Assembly: GCF_014647975.1 (NCBI RefSeq)
Contig: NZ_BMQF01000002.1
Location: forward strand, 434,001 to 498,000
DNA length: 64,000 nucleotides
From: Streptomyces fumigatiscleroticus
GTDB lineage: Bacteria > Actinomycetota > Actinomycetes > Streptomycetales > Streptomycetaceae
Direction of reading: 5' to 3'
Below, piece after piece: positions 8,973 to 17,900 of this stretch (positions are counted from its first letter, which is position 1; every line of letters starts with the position of its first letter). The notes beneath the pieces were generated by a model. The model saw only the letters and a list, made by a program, of their open reading frames with translations. It was not told the origin of the DNA and ran no database searches. Made by a program: the position numbers and the translations under genes.

Positions 8973-10376
8973 ATGTCGCAGATGCCCCAGCTGTCCGCCT
9001 GCCCGAGCTGCGAGGAACCCCTCGAATCGGGTGACCGTTTCTGCGGTGCGTGCGGATACGACCTGTCCGCCGTGCCCGCGCGGCCTGAGGACAGCCCGAC
9101 GATCGCCATGAACGGCTCGGTGTCCGCCCCGGGCGCGACGAGCGGCGGGTATCCGCACCCGCCGGCGCGGCCCGCCGGCGCCGTCCGGCCCGGCGCCCCC
9201 GGCCCGGACGGCGCCCCGCTGCCGCCGCAGGCCTCGCCGCCGGACGTCCCGGCGGGACGCGCGGGCGGATTGCCGGTGCCGCCGGTGCCGCCCGCTCCCC
9301 CCGCCCCCGCTCCCCCGGTGGGCTCCCCCGTCTCCTCGGCCTCCGGCGTCCGGTTCGACCGGCCGCAGGAGCCCGAGGAGTACCCGTTGCAGGCGCCGGA
9401 CCCGCGGGTGGCCGCCGAGTCGGCGACCGTGCCACCCGCGCAGGCCGCGCCGCCCGTGCCGCCCAAGGGCTGCGTGGCCTGCCGCGCGGGCCGTGTCGAC
9501 GGCGACGGCTACTGCGAGAACTGCGGCCACGCCCAGCCCCGCGAACGCGACCACATGGAGCAGGAGTGCGGCCCGGTCGCCGCGGTCAGCGACCGGGGCC
9601 TCAGGCATCACCGCAACGAGGACGCGTTCGCCGTCGGCCACACCGCGCTGCCGGACGGTTCCCCCGCCTCCGTGGCGATCGTCTGCGACGGTGTGTCCTC
9701 GGCGACCCGCCCGGACGAGGCCTCGCTCGCCGCGTCCGTGACGGCGAGCGAGTCGCTGCTGGCCGCCCTGGAGTCCGGCACACACCCGCAGCAGGCCATG
9801 CACGACGCGATCGTCGCCGCCGCGCACGCGGTCAACGCGCTGGCGGAGGAGCCCGCCACGGCCCGTGAGCACGCCCCGCACCAGAACGCCCCGGCGTGCA
9901 CCCTGGTCGGCGCCGTGGTCACCGCCGGGCTGCTGGTCGTCGGCTGGGTCGGCGACAGCCGCGTCTACTGGGTCCCGGCGGACCGCACCTCACCCCCGGC
10001 CCGGCTCACCGAGGACGACTCCTGGGCCGCGCAGATGGTCGCCGCGGGCCTGATGAACGAGGCCGAGGCGTACGCCGACGAGCGCGCCCACGCGATCACG
10101 GGCTGGCTCGGCGCGGACGCCTACGAACTCGACCCGCACACCGCTTCCTTCAAACCCGACCGGCCGGGTGTAGTGGTGGTGTGCACGGACGGCCTGTGGA
10201 ACTACGCGGAGGCGGCCGAGGAGATGGCCGAGGCCGTGCCCGTGGACGCCGCCACGCGCCCGCTGCACAGCGCCCGCGTCCTGGTCGGCCACGCCCTGGA
10301 CGGCGGGGGCCACGACAACGTAACAGTGGCCGTCCTGCCGTTCCCGGCCCCGCCGCAGGGGGCAGGATCGGCCTGA
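8973..10376 (+). CDS. PP2C-type Ser/Thr phosphatase with two zinc ribbons
   Basis: This 467-residue protein most likely reverses phosphorylation by the neighbouring kinase. The N-terminal zinc ribbon CPSCEEPLESGDRFCGACG is followed by a Pro/Ala-rich linker. A second ribbon (CVACRAGRVDGDGYCENCG) precedes the PP2C catalytic domain, which occupies about the last 270 residues. Metal-binding PP2C motifs are present: RNEDAF, VCDGVSS, GWVGDSRVY, CTDGLWNY and HDNVTVAVL. No membrane segment is seen. It starts 3 bases after the kinase stop, at ATG 8973; an in-frame TTG lies directly before it. The Shine-Dalgarno site is weak, which suggests translational coupling to the kinase. Confidence 0.9.
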   Translation: MSQMPQLSACPSCEEPLESGDRFCGACGYDLSAVPARPEDSPTIAMNGSVSAPGATSGGYPHPPARPAGAVRPGAPGPDGAPLPPQASPPDVPAGRAGGLPVPPVPPAPPAPAPPVGSPVSSASGVRFDRPQEPEEYPLQAPDPRVAAESATVPPAQAAPPVPPKGCVACRAGRVDGDGYCENCGHAQPRERDHMEQECGPVAAVSDRGLRHHRNEDAFAVGHTALPDGSPASVAIVCDGVSSATRPDEASLAASVTASESLLAALESGTHPQQAMHDAIVAAAHAVNALAEEPATAREHAPHQNAPACTLVGAVVTAGLLVVGWVGDSRVYWVPADRTSPPARLTEDDSWAAQMVAAGLMNEAEAYADERAHAITGWLGADAYELDPHTASFKPDRPGVVVVCTDGLWNYAEAAEEMAEAVPVDAATRPLHSARVLVGHALDGGGHDNVTVAVLPFPAPPQGAGSA

Positions 10377-10475
10377 GGCCGCGCACGGGGAGGTCTCGGC
10401 GGGCTCCAGGGGAGGACGGGCCCGCCGCCGTCATCGCCCGCCACCGCGGGCTGTGCGAGGGGGATTCGATCAGGC

Positions 10476-11822
10476 ATGGCCAATTTTTCCAAGTCGAACG
10501 TGCCGCAGTTCTCGATGGACGTCTACCAGAACGAGTACCTGCCTCAGGGCGGCCGGGAGGTCAACGCGATCGTGACGGTCTCCGCGACCGGCGGCGGCAC
10601 GATCGGCAACGCGGTCGCGGCACCCCACCTCTACTCGCCCGGACAGGGCCCGTCCGCGGCCGTGGCGATCATGGTGGACTGCTCCGGCTCGATGGACTAC
10701 CCGCCGACCAAGATGCGCAACGCCCGGGACGCGACGGCCGCCGCGATCGACACCCTGCGCGACGGTGTGCACTTCGCGGTGATCGGCGGCACGCATGTGG
10801 CCAAGGAGGTCTATCCGGGCAGCGGCCGTCTCGCGGTCGCCGACGCCACCACCCGTGACCAGGCCAAGCAGGCGCTGCGCAAGCTGAGCGCGGGCGGCGG
10901 CACGGCCATCGGCACCTGGCTCAGGCTGGCCGACCGCCTGCTGTCCTCCGCCGACGTCGCCATCCGGCACGGCATCCTGCTCACCGACGGCCGCAACGAG
11001 CACGAGTCCCCGCAGGACCTGAAGGCGTCGCTGGACGCCTGCGCCGGCCGGTTCACCTGCGACGCCCGCGGGGTGGGCACCGACTGGGAAGTGAAAGAGG
11101 TCACAGGGATCGCCTCCGCCCTGCTCGGCACCGCCGACATCGTCGCCGACCCGGGCGGACTCGCGGCCGACTTCACGCGGATGATGGAGACGGCCATGGG
11201 CAAGGAGGTCGCGGACGTCTCCCTGCGGCTGTGGACACCGGTCGGCACCACGGTGCGGTTCGTCAAGCAGGTCGCGCCCACCGTCGAGGAGCTGACCGGA
11301 CGCCGTACCGAGGCGGGCCCGCGGGCCGGTGACTATCCCACCGGTTCCTGGGGAGACGAGTCGCGTGACTACCACATCTGTGTGGAGGTTCCGCCCGCGA
11401 ACATCGGTCAGGAGATGCTGGCCGCCCGGGTGTCGCTGGTGATTCCGCAGCCTGGGGGCGGTGTGCAGAACCTGGGCGCCCAGGGTCTGGTGCGGGCGGT
11501 GTGGACCGACGACATGGCCGCCTCCACCTCGATCAATCCCCAGGTCGCCCACTACACCGGGCAGGCCGAGCTGGCCCGGGCCATCCAGCAGGGCCTGGAC
11601 CTTCGCAAAGCGGGCGATATCGATGGAGCGACGGCCAAACTCGGCCGGGCCGTCCAGCTCGCCAGCGCCTCCGGAAACGCCGATACTGCGAAACTCCTTG
11701 CGAAGGTGGTGGACGTGGTCGACGCCGCGACAGGTACTGTGCGACTGAAGGCGAAGGTCGCGGAGGCCGACGAGATGACTCTCGAGACTCGGTCCACAAA
11801 GACTGTTCGTGTAAAGAAGTGA
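10476..11822 (+). CDS. VWA-domain protein of the PknG operon
   Basis: This 448-residue cytosolic protein has a von Willebrand factor A domain near residues 60-240. Its metal-ion-dependent adhesion site reads DCSGSMD at 68-74, completed by GGGTAIGTWL and LLTDGRNEH. The C-terminal third holds beta-rich sequence and a helical segment (ARAIQQGLDLRKAGDIDGATAKL) resembling a TPR-like pair. VWA proteins bind partners through divalent metal. Beside a kinase, a phosphatase and an FHA protein this suggests an assembly or adaptor role. ATG 10476 follows GAGGGGG by about 13 nt. A 99-nt gap separates it from the phosphatase gene, with only a weak hairpin, so read-through is likely. Confidence 0.88.
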   Translation: MANFSKSNVPQFSMDVYQNEYLPQGGREVNAIVTVSATGGGTIGNAVAAPHLYSPGQGPSAAVAIMVDCSGSMDYPPTKMRNARDATAAAIDTLRDGVHFAVIGGTHVAKEVYPGSGRLAVADATTRDQAKQALRKLSAGGGTAIGTWLRLADRLLSSADVAIRHGILLTDGRNEHESPQDLKASLDACAGRFTCDARGVGTDWEVKEVTGIASALLGTADIVADPGGLAADFTRMMETAMGKEVADVSLRLWTPVGTTVRFVKQVAPTVEELTGRRTEAGPRAGDYPTGSWGDESRDYHICVEVPPANIGQEMLAARVSLVIPQPGGGVQNLGAQGLVRAVWTDDMAASTSINPQVAHYTGQAELARAIQQGLDLRKAGDIDGATAKLGRAVQLASASGNADTAKLLAKVVDVVDAATGTVRLKAKVAEADEMTLETRSTKTVRVKK

Positions 11823-11913
11823 CAGAGACAACTCCGCAAGGAGCGAGCCCGGCCCCCTCGGGGTTGGAGAACTCCGGCCCGAGCGGCCGGACCGGAAAGG
11901 GGGAAGCGCCGAC

Positions 11914-13278
11914 ATGCCGACCTGCCCGAACGGACATCAGTCGGGTTCCGACGACTGGTGCGAGGTCTGCGGTCACCGCATGGCCGGTGCCGTGCCTCCG
12001 CCTCCGCCGCCGCCCCCGGCCGGCGGTTACGGCTTCCCGCCGCCCGGCTCGCCTCCGCCACCCGGCCCGCCCGGCCCCGCGGGTGCCCCCGGCGGCCAGC
12101 CCGGCCGCCCGCACCTGTCCGCCGTACCGGACCCGGAGCCGGAGCTCTGCCCGCAGTGCCGTACGCCGCGCGAGGGCGGTGCGCCGTTCTGCGAGGAGTG
12201 CCGGTGGAACTTCCTGACCAACACGGCCACCTCGTACACCCCGGCCGCCCCGCGCCCGCCCGCGCCGGGTCCCGGTCCGGGTCCGGGCGTCCGCTTCCAG
12301 CCGCCCGGGCCGTCCTACGGCGCCGGTGACTCCTACGAGTACCAGCACTCCCGCCCCTCGCAGATGAACCGCCCGGCCGAGCCGATCCCGCCGGGCCCGC
12401 CCTTCGGCGGCGAGCCGTCGGGCCCCGCGAGCCCGCCGCCTCCGCCCGGCCCCGGCCCGTCCGGCCCGCCCGGTCCCTCCGGCCCGCCCGGCTTCGGTGC
12501 CGACCCGGCGCGGCCGGTTCCGCCGCCGCCCGGGCCGACCCCGCCCGCCGGTCCCGGCGCCGGTCCCACGGGAGGGGCTCCGCAGGCGTTCCAGCAGTCC
12601 GGCCCGCCGGCCCCGCCCGCGTTCCCGCAGGAGACCGGCCGGCCGCAGCCGGGCGGTCCGTCCTTCGGCGGCGGTGACGACGACTGGGTGATCTCCCCGC
12701 CGTCGTCCACCGGCCCGGGCGGCGGCCCCGGTGGGACGCCCGGCCCCGGCCCCGGCGGTCCGAACGCGGGCTACGGCTATCCGCAGCCCGGCGCGACCCA
12801 GGCACCGCCGCCGCCCGGCCCCGCCTTCCCGCACCAGCCGCAGCCGCAGCCGCCCTCCCAGCCGTCCCAGCCGACGACCTGGACGGCGACCATCGGTCCG
12901 GATCGCGAGTACTTCATGGCGATGATGCAGCGCTCCGGCCCCGAGGCCGCGGGCCTGAACCTGCCCGCGTACTCGCCCGAGCAGCAGCGCACGCTCACCG
13001 GCAACCAGCTCACGATCGGCCGCCGCCGCCACTCCACCGGCGACACCCCCGACATCGACCTGTCGGTGCCGCCGGAGGACCCGGGCGTCTCCCACCAGCA
13101 CGCGGTGCTGGTGCAGCAGCCGGACGGCAGCTGGGCCGTCGTCGACCAGAACTCGACGAACGGCACGACGGTCAACGGCTCCGAGGAGCCCATCCAGCCG
13201 TTCGTGCCGGTGCCGCTGCGGGACGGCGACCGGGTGCACGTCGGCGCCTGGACGACGATCACGATCCGCCGGGGCTGA
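11914..13278 (+). CDS. FHA-domain protein with zinc ribbons and Pro-rich linker
   Basis: This 454-residue protein ends the operon. The N-terminal ribbon CPNGHQSGSDDWCEVCGH is followed by polyproline. A second ribbon CPQCRTPREGGAPFCEEC is followed by about 230 residues of Pro/Gly-rich linker. The forkhead-associated domain covers about 365-454. It keeps the phosphothreonine-binding signatures: IGRRRHSTGD (Arg in the first loop), SHQHAVL and NSTNGTTVNG. FHA domains bind phosphothreonine, so this is the obvious candidate target or effector of the PknG-like kinase, in the role GarA plays in mycobacteria. It is far longer than GarA and has the extra ribbons. ATG 11914 follows AAAGGGGGAAG. Confidence 0.92.
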   Translation: MPTCPNGHQSGSDDWCEVCGHRMAGAVPPPPPPPPAGGYGFPPPGSPPPPGPPGPAGAPGGQPGRPHLSAVPDPEPELCPQCRTPREGGAPFCEECRWNFLTNTATSYTPAAPRPPAPGPGPGPGVRFQPPGPSYGAGDSYEYQHSRPSQMNRPAEPIPPGPPFGGEPSGPASPPPPPGPGPSGPPGPSGPPGFGADPARPVPPPPGPTPPAGPGAGPTGGAPQAFQQSGPPAPPAFPQETGRPQPGGPSFGGGDDDWVISPPSSTGPGGGPGGTPGPGPGGPNAGYGYPQPGATQAPPPPGPAFPHQPQPQPPSQPSQPTTWTATIGPDREYFMAMMQRSGPEAAGLNLPAYSPEQQRTLTGNQLTIGRRRHSTGDTPDIDLSVPPEDPGVSHQHAVLVQQPDGSWAVVDQNSTNGTTVNGSEEPIQPFVPVPLRDGDRVHVGAWTTITIRRG

Positions 13279-13279
13279 A

Positions 13280-13299
13280 CCCGGCGGGCGGACGCCGGG
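13280..13299. terminator. Terminator between FHA gene and convergent methyltransferase gene
   Basis: CCCGGCG and CGCCGGG form a 7-bp stem in the 30-bp space between two convergent stops, so it can end both transcripts. There is no U tract, as is usual in this genus. Confidence 0.6.
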
Positions 13300-13308
13300 C
13301 GGCGGACG

Positions 13309-14295
13309 TCAGGCGGGCAGGGGCCAGGCGTACGGCCCCTGCGGGTCGTCCAGCCAGGCCCACGCGCGCCCGCCGCTGACGGTGATGCCGTACCGCTCGC
13401 GGTGCGGCTCGCCCTCGCGCTCCCACAGCGCGTAGCCCTCGTGCGGATCGAGGCCGTCCCGGGTCAGGCCCAGCAGGAAGCGGAACGAGTCGCTCTCCCT
13501 GGCCCGGGCCGGCACTCCGTCCGGTGGCGGCGAGGCGGAGCCGGTGCCGCCCTGTCCGCGCAGCGGCACGAAGTAGGCCGGCGTGTGCAGGAACCTCCCC
13601 TCGGCGCGCTCGGCGTCCCGCACGGTGAGTGCGACCAGGCCGGTGGCGAGCGGGGTGAGGATCCGGGCGCCGGGCCGGCTCTGGGCGAGCCAGGCACCCG
13701 GGATGGAGGACAGCGCGCAGGTCGCGATGATCCGGTCGAAGGGGGCGCGCCCGGGTACGCCGCGTGCGCCGTCGCCGGTGACCACGACCGGGCGGTACCC
13801 GGCGGCGGCCAGGTGCCGGCGGGCCGACTCGGTGATCTCCGGCTCCAGGTCGACGGTGGTGACCAGGTCGTCGTCACCGAGCCGGTGGGCGAGCAGGGCG
13901 GCGTTGTAGCCGGTGCCGGCGCCGATCTCCAGCACCCGGTCGCCGCTCCGCACGCCCAGCTCGGCCAGCATCACGGCCATCAGGGAGGGCTGGCTGCTGG
14001 AGGAGAGCAGCTCCCCGTCGCGCAACCGGGTGGCCAGCGGTTCGTCGGCGTACGCGCCACGCAACCAGCGCGCCCGGGCGGCCGGGTCGGGGTTCTCGCC
14101 CCACCGGCGCTCGTACCCGCCCGCGACACCGACGTAGTAGTACGGCACGAACAGGTGGCGCGGGACCGCCGCGAACGCCTCCCGCCAGATTGGGTCGGCC
14201 GCCCAGGCCCCGCTCAGCTCGATCCGGCGCACCAGCGCCGCCCGCGCCGACGCGGCGAGATCCTCCAGCTCCGTGCCGGGAGCGTGCCCGCTCAT
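13309..14295 (-). CDS. SAM-dependent methyltransferase, isoaspartate O-methyltransferase-like
   Basis: The 328-residue product carries the SAM motif VLEIGAGTGYNAALLA near 105-120, preceded by the PCMT-type SSSSQPSLMAVMLAEL and followed by DLEPEITESARRHL. The N-terminal VPRHLFVPYYYV also fits the protein-L-isoaspartate methyltransferase family. It is about 100 residues longer than repair enzymes, with a C-terminal extension (SDSFRFLLGLTRDGLDPHEG) of unknown role. In actinomycetes many such PCMT-like proteins act in natural-product or peptide maturation, so repair activity is not certain. ATG 14295 lacks a clear ribosome site but is the first plausible start. The gene is divergent from the haemoglobin gene. 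Confidence 0.82.
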   Translation of the reverse strand: MSGHAPGTELEDLAASARAALVRRIELSGAWAADPIWREAFAAVPRHLFVPYYYVGVAGGYERRWGENPDPAARARWLRGAYADEPLATRLRDGELLSSSSQPSLMAVMLAELGVRSGDRVLEIGAGTGYNAALLAHRLGDDDLVTTVDLEPEITESARRHLAAAGYRPVVVTGDGARGVPGRAPFDRIIATCALSSIPGAWLAQSRPGARILTPLATGLVALTVRDAERAEGRFLHTPAYFVPLRGQGGTGSASPPPDGVPARARESDSFRFLLGLTRDGLDPHEGYALWEREGEPHRERYGITVSGGRAWAWLDDPQGPYAWPLPA

Positions 14296-14421
14296 GGTTC
14301 CACTGTGCGGCGTCACACGGCACGAGGCGAGTGCCACGCCCTCCGGACGGTCCTGCCCCGGTTCCGGCCGGTCCCGGCCAGGTCCTGAACCTTGAGTCCT
14401 CAAGTCCGCCCGTCTGAGACC

Positions 14422-14838
14422 ATGGAGGGCGTGAGAGAGATTCGGCGCGGCACGCTTCAGGAGCAGACCTTCTACGAACAGGTCGGCGGGGAGGAGACCT
14501 TCCGCCGGCTCGTCCACCGCTTCTACGAGGGAGTCGCCGAGGACCCGCTCCTGCGGCCCATGTACCCCGAGGAGGACCTGGGCCCGGCGGAGGAGCGCCT
14601 GACGCTCTTCCTGATCCAGTACTGGGGCGGTCCGACGACCTACAGCGAGCGGCGCGGCCACCCCCGTCTGCGGATGCGTCACGTCCCTTTCACGGTCGAC
14701 CGGGCGGCGCACGACGCCTGGCTGAAGCACATGCGGGTCGCCGTCGACGAGCTGGGCCTGTCCGAGGAGCACGAGCGGACGCTCTGGAACTACCTGACGT
14801 ACGCGGCGGCCTCGATGGTGAACACCCCGGACGCCTGA
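14422..14838 (+). CDS. glbO: Group II truncated haemoglobin (trHbO)
   Basis: This 138-residue 2-on-2 globin should bind haem and oxygen in the cytosol, with a role in oxygen or nitric-oxide chemistry. Family signatures are clear: FYEQVGGEETFRRLVHRFYE, DPLLRPMYPEEDLGPAEERL, QYWGGPTTY, and the proximal-His region RMRHVPFTVDRAAHDAWL. ATG 14422 gives the usual length and MEGV start; GTG 14431 is a close alternative. It stands alone between the divergent methyltransferase gene and the exporter operon. Confidence 0.92.
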   Translation: MEGVREIRRGTLQEQTFYEQVGGEETFRRLVHRFYEGVAEDPLLRPMYPEEDLGPAEERLTLFLIQYWGGPTTYSERRGHPRLRMRHVPFTVDRAAHDAWLKHMRVAVDELGLSEEHERTLWNYLTYAAASMVNTPDA

Positions 14839-14858
14839 CGCCGGTGAGGTGATGCGCG

Positions 14859-14894
14859 GATTCCGGTCGTACACCGCCGGAATCCGGTCACAAT
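14859..14894. repeat. Dyad and TCCGGTCA direct repeats before the exporter operon
   Basis: GATTCCGG and CCGGAATC form a dyad with a 10-nt loop. It is followed by repeated (A)ATCCGGTCA units. It could end glbO or act as an operator for the ABC exporter operon that begins at 14983; the sequence does not decide. Confidence 0.35.
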
Positions 14895-14982
14895 CCGGTC
14901 AAGTCCGGTTCACGGACGCTTACCGCCGCCCCGTCCCCTCTGCCAGCATCGCCGGGAGGTCTGGACAACGGCGGGGGGCCGG

Positions 14983-17900
14983 GTGACGGGGTTCGGGGGG
15001 CTCGCGGGTTTCGTACTGTCCCGTGCGCGGGCGCACCGACCGCTGCTCGCCGCCGCCCTTCTGACCGTCCTGCTGACCACCGCCGTGCCGGCGACCCTCA
15101 CGGCCTACTCCGGCGCCGTCGGGGACGCGGCCCTGCGCCAGGCCCTGCGGGATCCGCGCAACGCCGCCGGCACCGCGCTGGTCGTCAAGGCCGACATCCC
15201 GGAAGGCCGCCGCCGGGCCGCCGACACGGCCGTACGCAACGGTGCCCGCGCGGTCTTCGACGGGCTGCCGGTCACGGTACGGACCCTGGTGCGGTCGGGC
15301 CCGTACGCGCTGCCGCGCTCGGTGGGGCCGCGGGCCGAGCGGTCCGGGGAGCCGGACCTGACCTACTTCGCCGCCCTGGACCCGACGCAGGTGCGGATCA
15401 CGGAGGGGCGGATGCCGCGCGACGGCGCCGCCGAGCCGGAGGCGGCGCTGCCCCGGGACGCCGCCGGGCCGCTGCACGTCCGGCCCGGTACGCGGCTGAC
15501 CCTCATCGACCGCCTCGACGGCCCGCCGGTGCGTGTCCTCGTGACCGGCCTGTACCGGCCCGCCCGGAGCACGGCACCGTACTGGCAGCTGGACGACGTG
15601 GGCGGGCGCGGGGTCAAGAAGGGCGGCTTCACGACGTACGGGCCGCTGCTGGCCGCCCCCGGCCTGCTGGCCGGCGGCCGGGTGAGCACCGGGCCGTCCG
15701 CCTGGCTGGCGTCGGCGGACTTCTCGGCGGTGACGGCCGGGCGGACCGGCGCGCTGCGGGAGGCGGCCCGCGCGGGTGTCGAGTCGCTGCGCCGGCAGCA
15801 GGTGCTCAGCGGCTCGACCGCCGCGACGACCTCGCTGCCCGATGTCCTGGACCGCCTCGACCGTGCGCTGCTCGTCGCCCGTTCCACCCTGTTCGTGGCC
15901 GCGCTCCAACTGGCGCTGCTCGCGGGCTGTGTGCTGCTGCTGGTGGCCCGGCTGCTGAGCGCCGAGCGCGCGGCCGAGACCCGGCTGCTGCGGGCGCGCG
16001 GCGCCTCCCGGACGTGGCTGGCGGGGCTGGCCGGCGCCGAGGCCCTGCTGCTGGCGGTGCCCGCGATGATCTGTGCGCCGCTGCTGGCGGGGCCGTTGAC
16101 CCGGCTGCTGGCCGGGCGGGGGGCGCTCGCCCGGATCGGGCTGCGGCCGGACGTGCCCGCCGGCGGAACCGGCGGGGTGTGGCTGGCGACGGCGTTGGCG
16201 GCACTGGGCTGCGCACTGGCGGTGACGCTTCCGGCGCTGACGGCGGAGGGTCTCGGCCCGTCGCGGGCCGGAACGCCGGTGAGCCGGGCCGGGGCCCGGG
16301 CGAAACGGAACGGGGCCCGGCCGGGAGAGGGCAAAGGCCGGCTGAGAGGCGGCGGGGTCCGGCCGGGAGGCGGCGGGGTCCGGCCGGGAGGGGGCACGGC
16401 GGGGTCCGCCCTCTCGCGGGCCGGTGCCGACATCGGGCTGCTGGTGGTGGCCGGTGTGGCGTACTGGCAACTCGGGCGGCAGACCTCGGGCGCGGTGACC
16501 GGCGGGCCCGCCGGGGCCGACGGGTCCACCGCGGCGGCGGGGTCCGCCCAAGGGGCGGGGTCCACCGGCACCCTCGGCGTCGACCCGCTGCTCGTGGCGG
16601 CACCCGCCCTCGCCCTGCTGGCCGGGACGGTGCTGACGCTGCGGCTGCTGCCGCCGGTGGCCCGGCTCGCCGAGCGCCGGGCGGCCGCCGGGCGCGGACT
16701 GACCGCGGCGCTGGCGGGCCGGCGGCTGAGCCACCGCCCGACGCATGGGACGGGCCCGGTGCTGCTGCTGGTGCTCGCCGTCGCCCTCGGCACGCTGGCC
16801 GTCGGGCAGAGTGCCTCCTGGGACCGCTCGCAGGACGACCAGGCCGACTTCCGCGCGGGGGCGCCCGTACGCGTGCTGGCCGCCGGAGACAGCGCCCCCG
16901 GCCGTACCGAGACGTACGCGGCCCTGCCCCGCGTACGGCAGGCCGCCCCCGTCGCCCGGTCGGCGCTGCCGCTGTCCGGCGACCGCACGGCGACGGTGCT
17001 GGCGCTGGACACCGCGCGCGCGGCGGACACCGTGCTGCTCCGCCCGGACCTCGCGTCACGGCCGGGGCACGCGCTGCCGGCGGGGCTCGGCCGGCCGGGG
17101 CCGACGGCGGGCGCCGCGGTGCCCGCGGGCACCGCGCGGCTAAACCTGACGGCGACCCTGCGCAGCTCGGGCCGGGACATGACGGCGGACGTGACCGTCG
17201 TCCTGGAGGACCGCTACGGCATCCCGTACCGGCTGCCCGCCGGGACGCTCCCCGCCGACGGCCGCGCGCGCTCCCTCCCGCTCCGCCTCACCCCCTCCCC
17301 GGGGCCGCTCACGCTGACGGAAGTGCAGCTCGTCATGGCTCAGCCGTCCGACCGTGCCCAGCGGCACCGCCTCACCCTCGACGGACTGACCGCCACGGAC
17401 ACCGGCGGCACGGTCCGCCGGCTGCCGCTGCCCGCCTCCTGGACGGCGGGGCACCGTTTCGACGGCCCGGCGGCGTCACCCGACGCCCGCACCGGCCCGA
17501 CCCGCCCGCGCGTGGGCACCTCCGGTCCGCCGTCGGTCGCCTACGGCACCGGGTACGTCCCCTCCGACCTCACCTGGGTCGTCTCGTCGCTGACCGTGCG
17601 GCTGCGGGTCGCACAGCCCGCCGCGCCGTCCGCCGTCACGGCCGTCGCCACCGACCGCTTCCTCGCCTCGGCGGGCGCCCGCACCGGGCAGAGCGTGGAC
17701 GTGGCACTCGGCGGCCAGACCCTGCCGGTGCGGATCACCGGCTCGGTACGGGCGCTGCCCACGACCGCCGCGGAGGGCGACCCGGCGCGGGACGGCGGGG
17801 CGCTGCTCGTCGATCTGGGAGCCGTGAACCGGGTGCTCCAGGCACGGTCCGGCGAGAGCGTCACGCCCACCGAATGGTGGCTGGCGACGGCGCCGGGCGA

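Noticed and set aside
6123..9881. A 1252-residue open frame on the minus strand.
   Set aside because: It lies opposite the clearly functional pknG and phosphatase genes. Long antisense frames are expected at this GC content, and its Arg/Gly-rich composition shows no domain.
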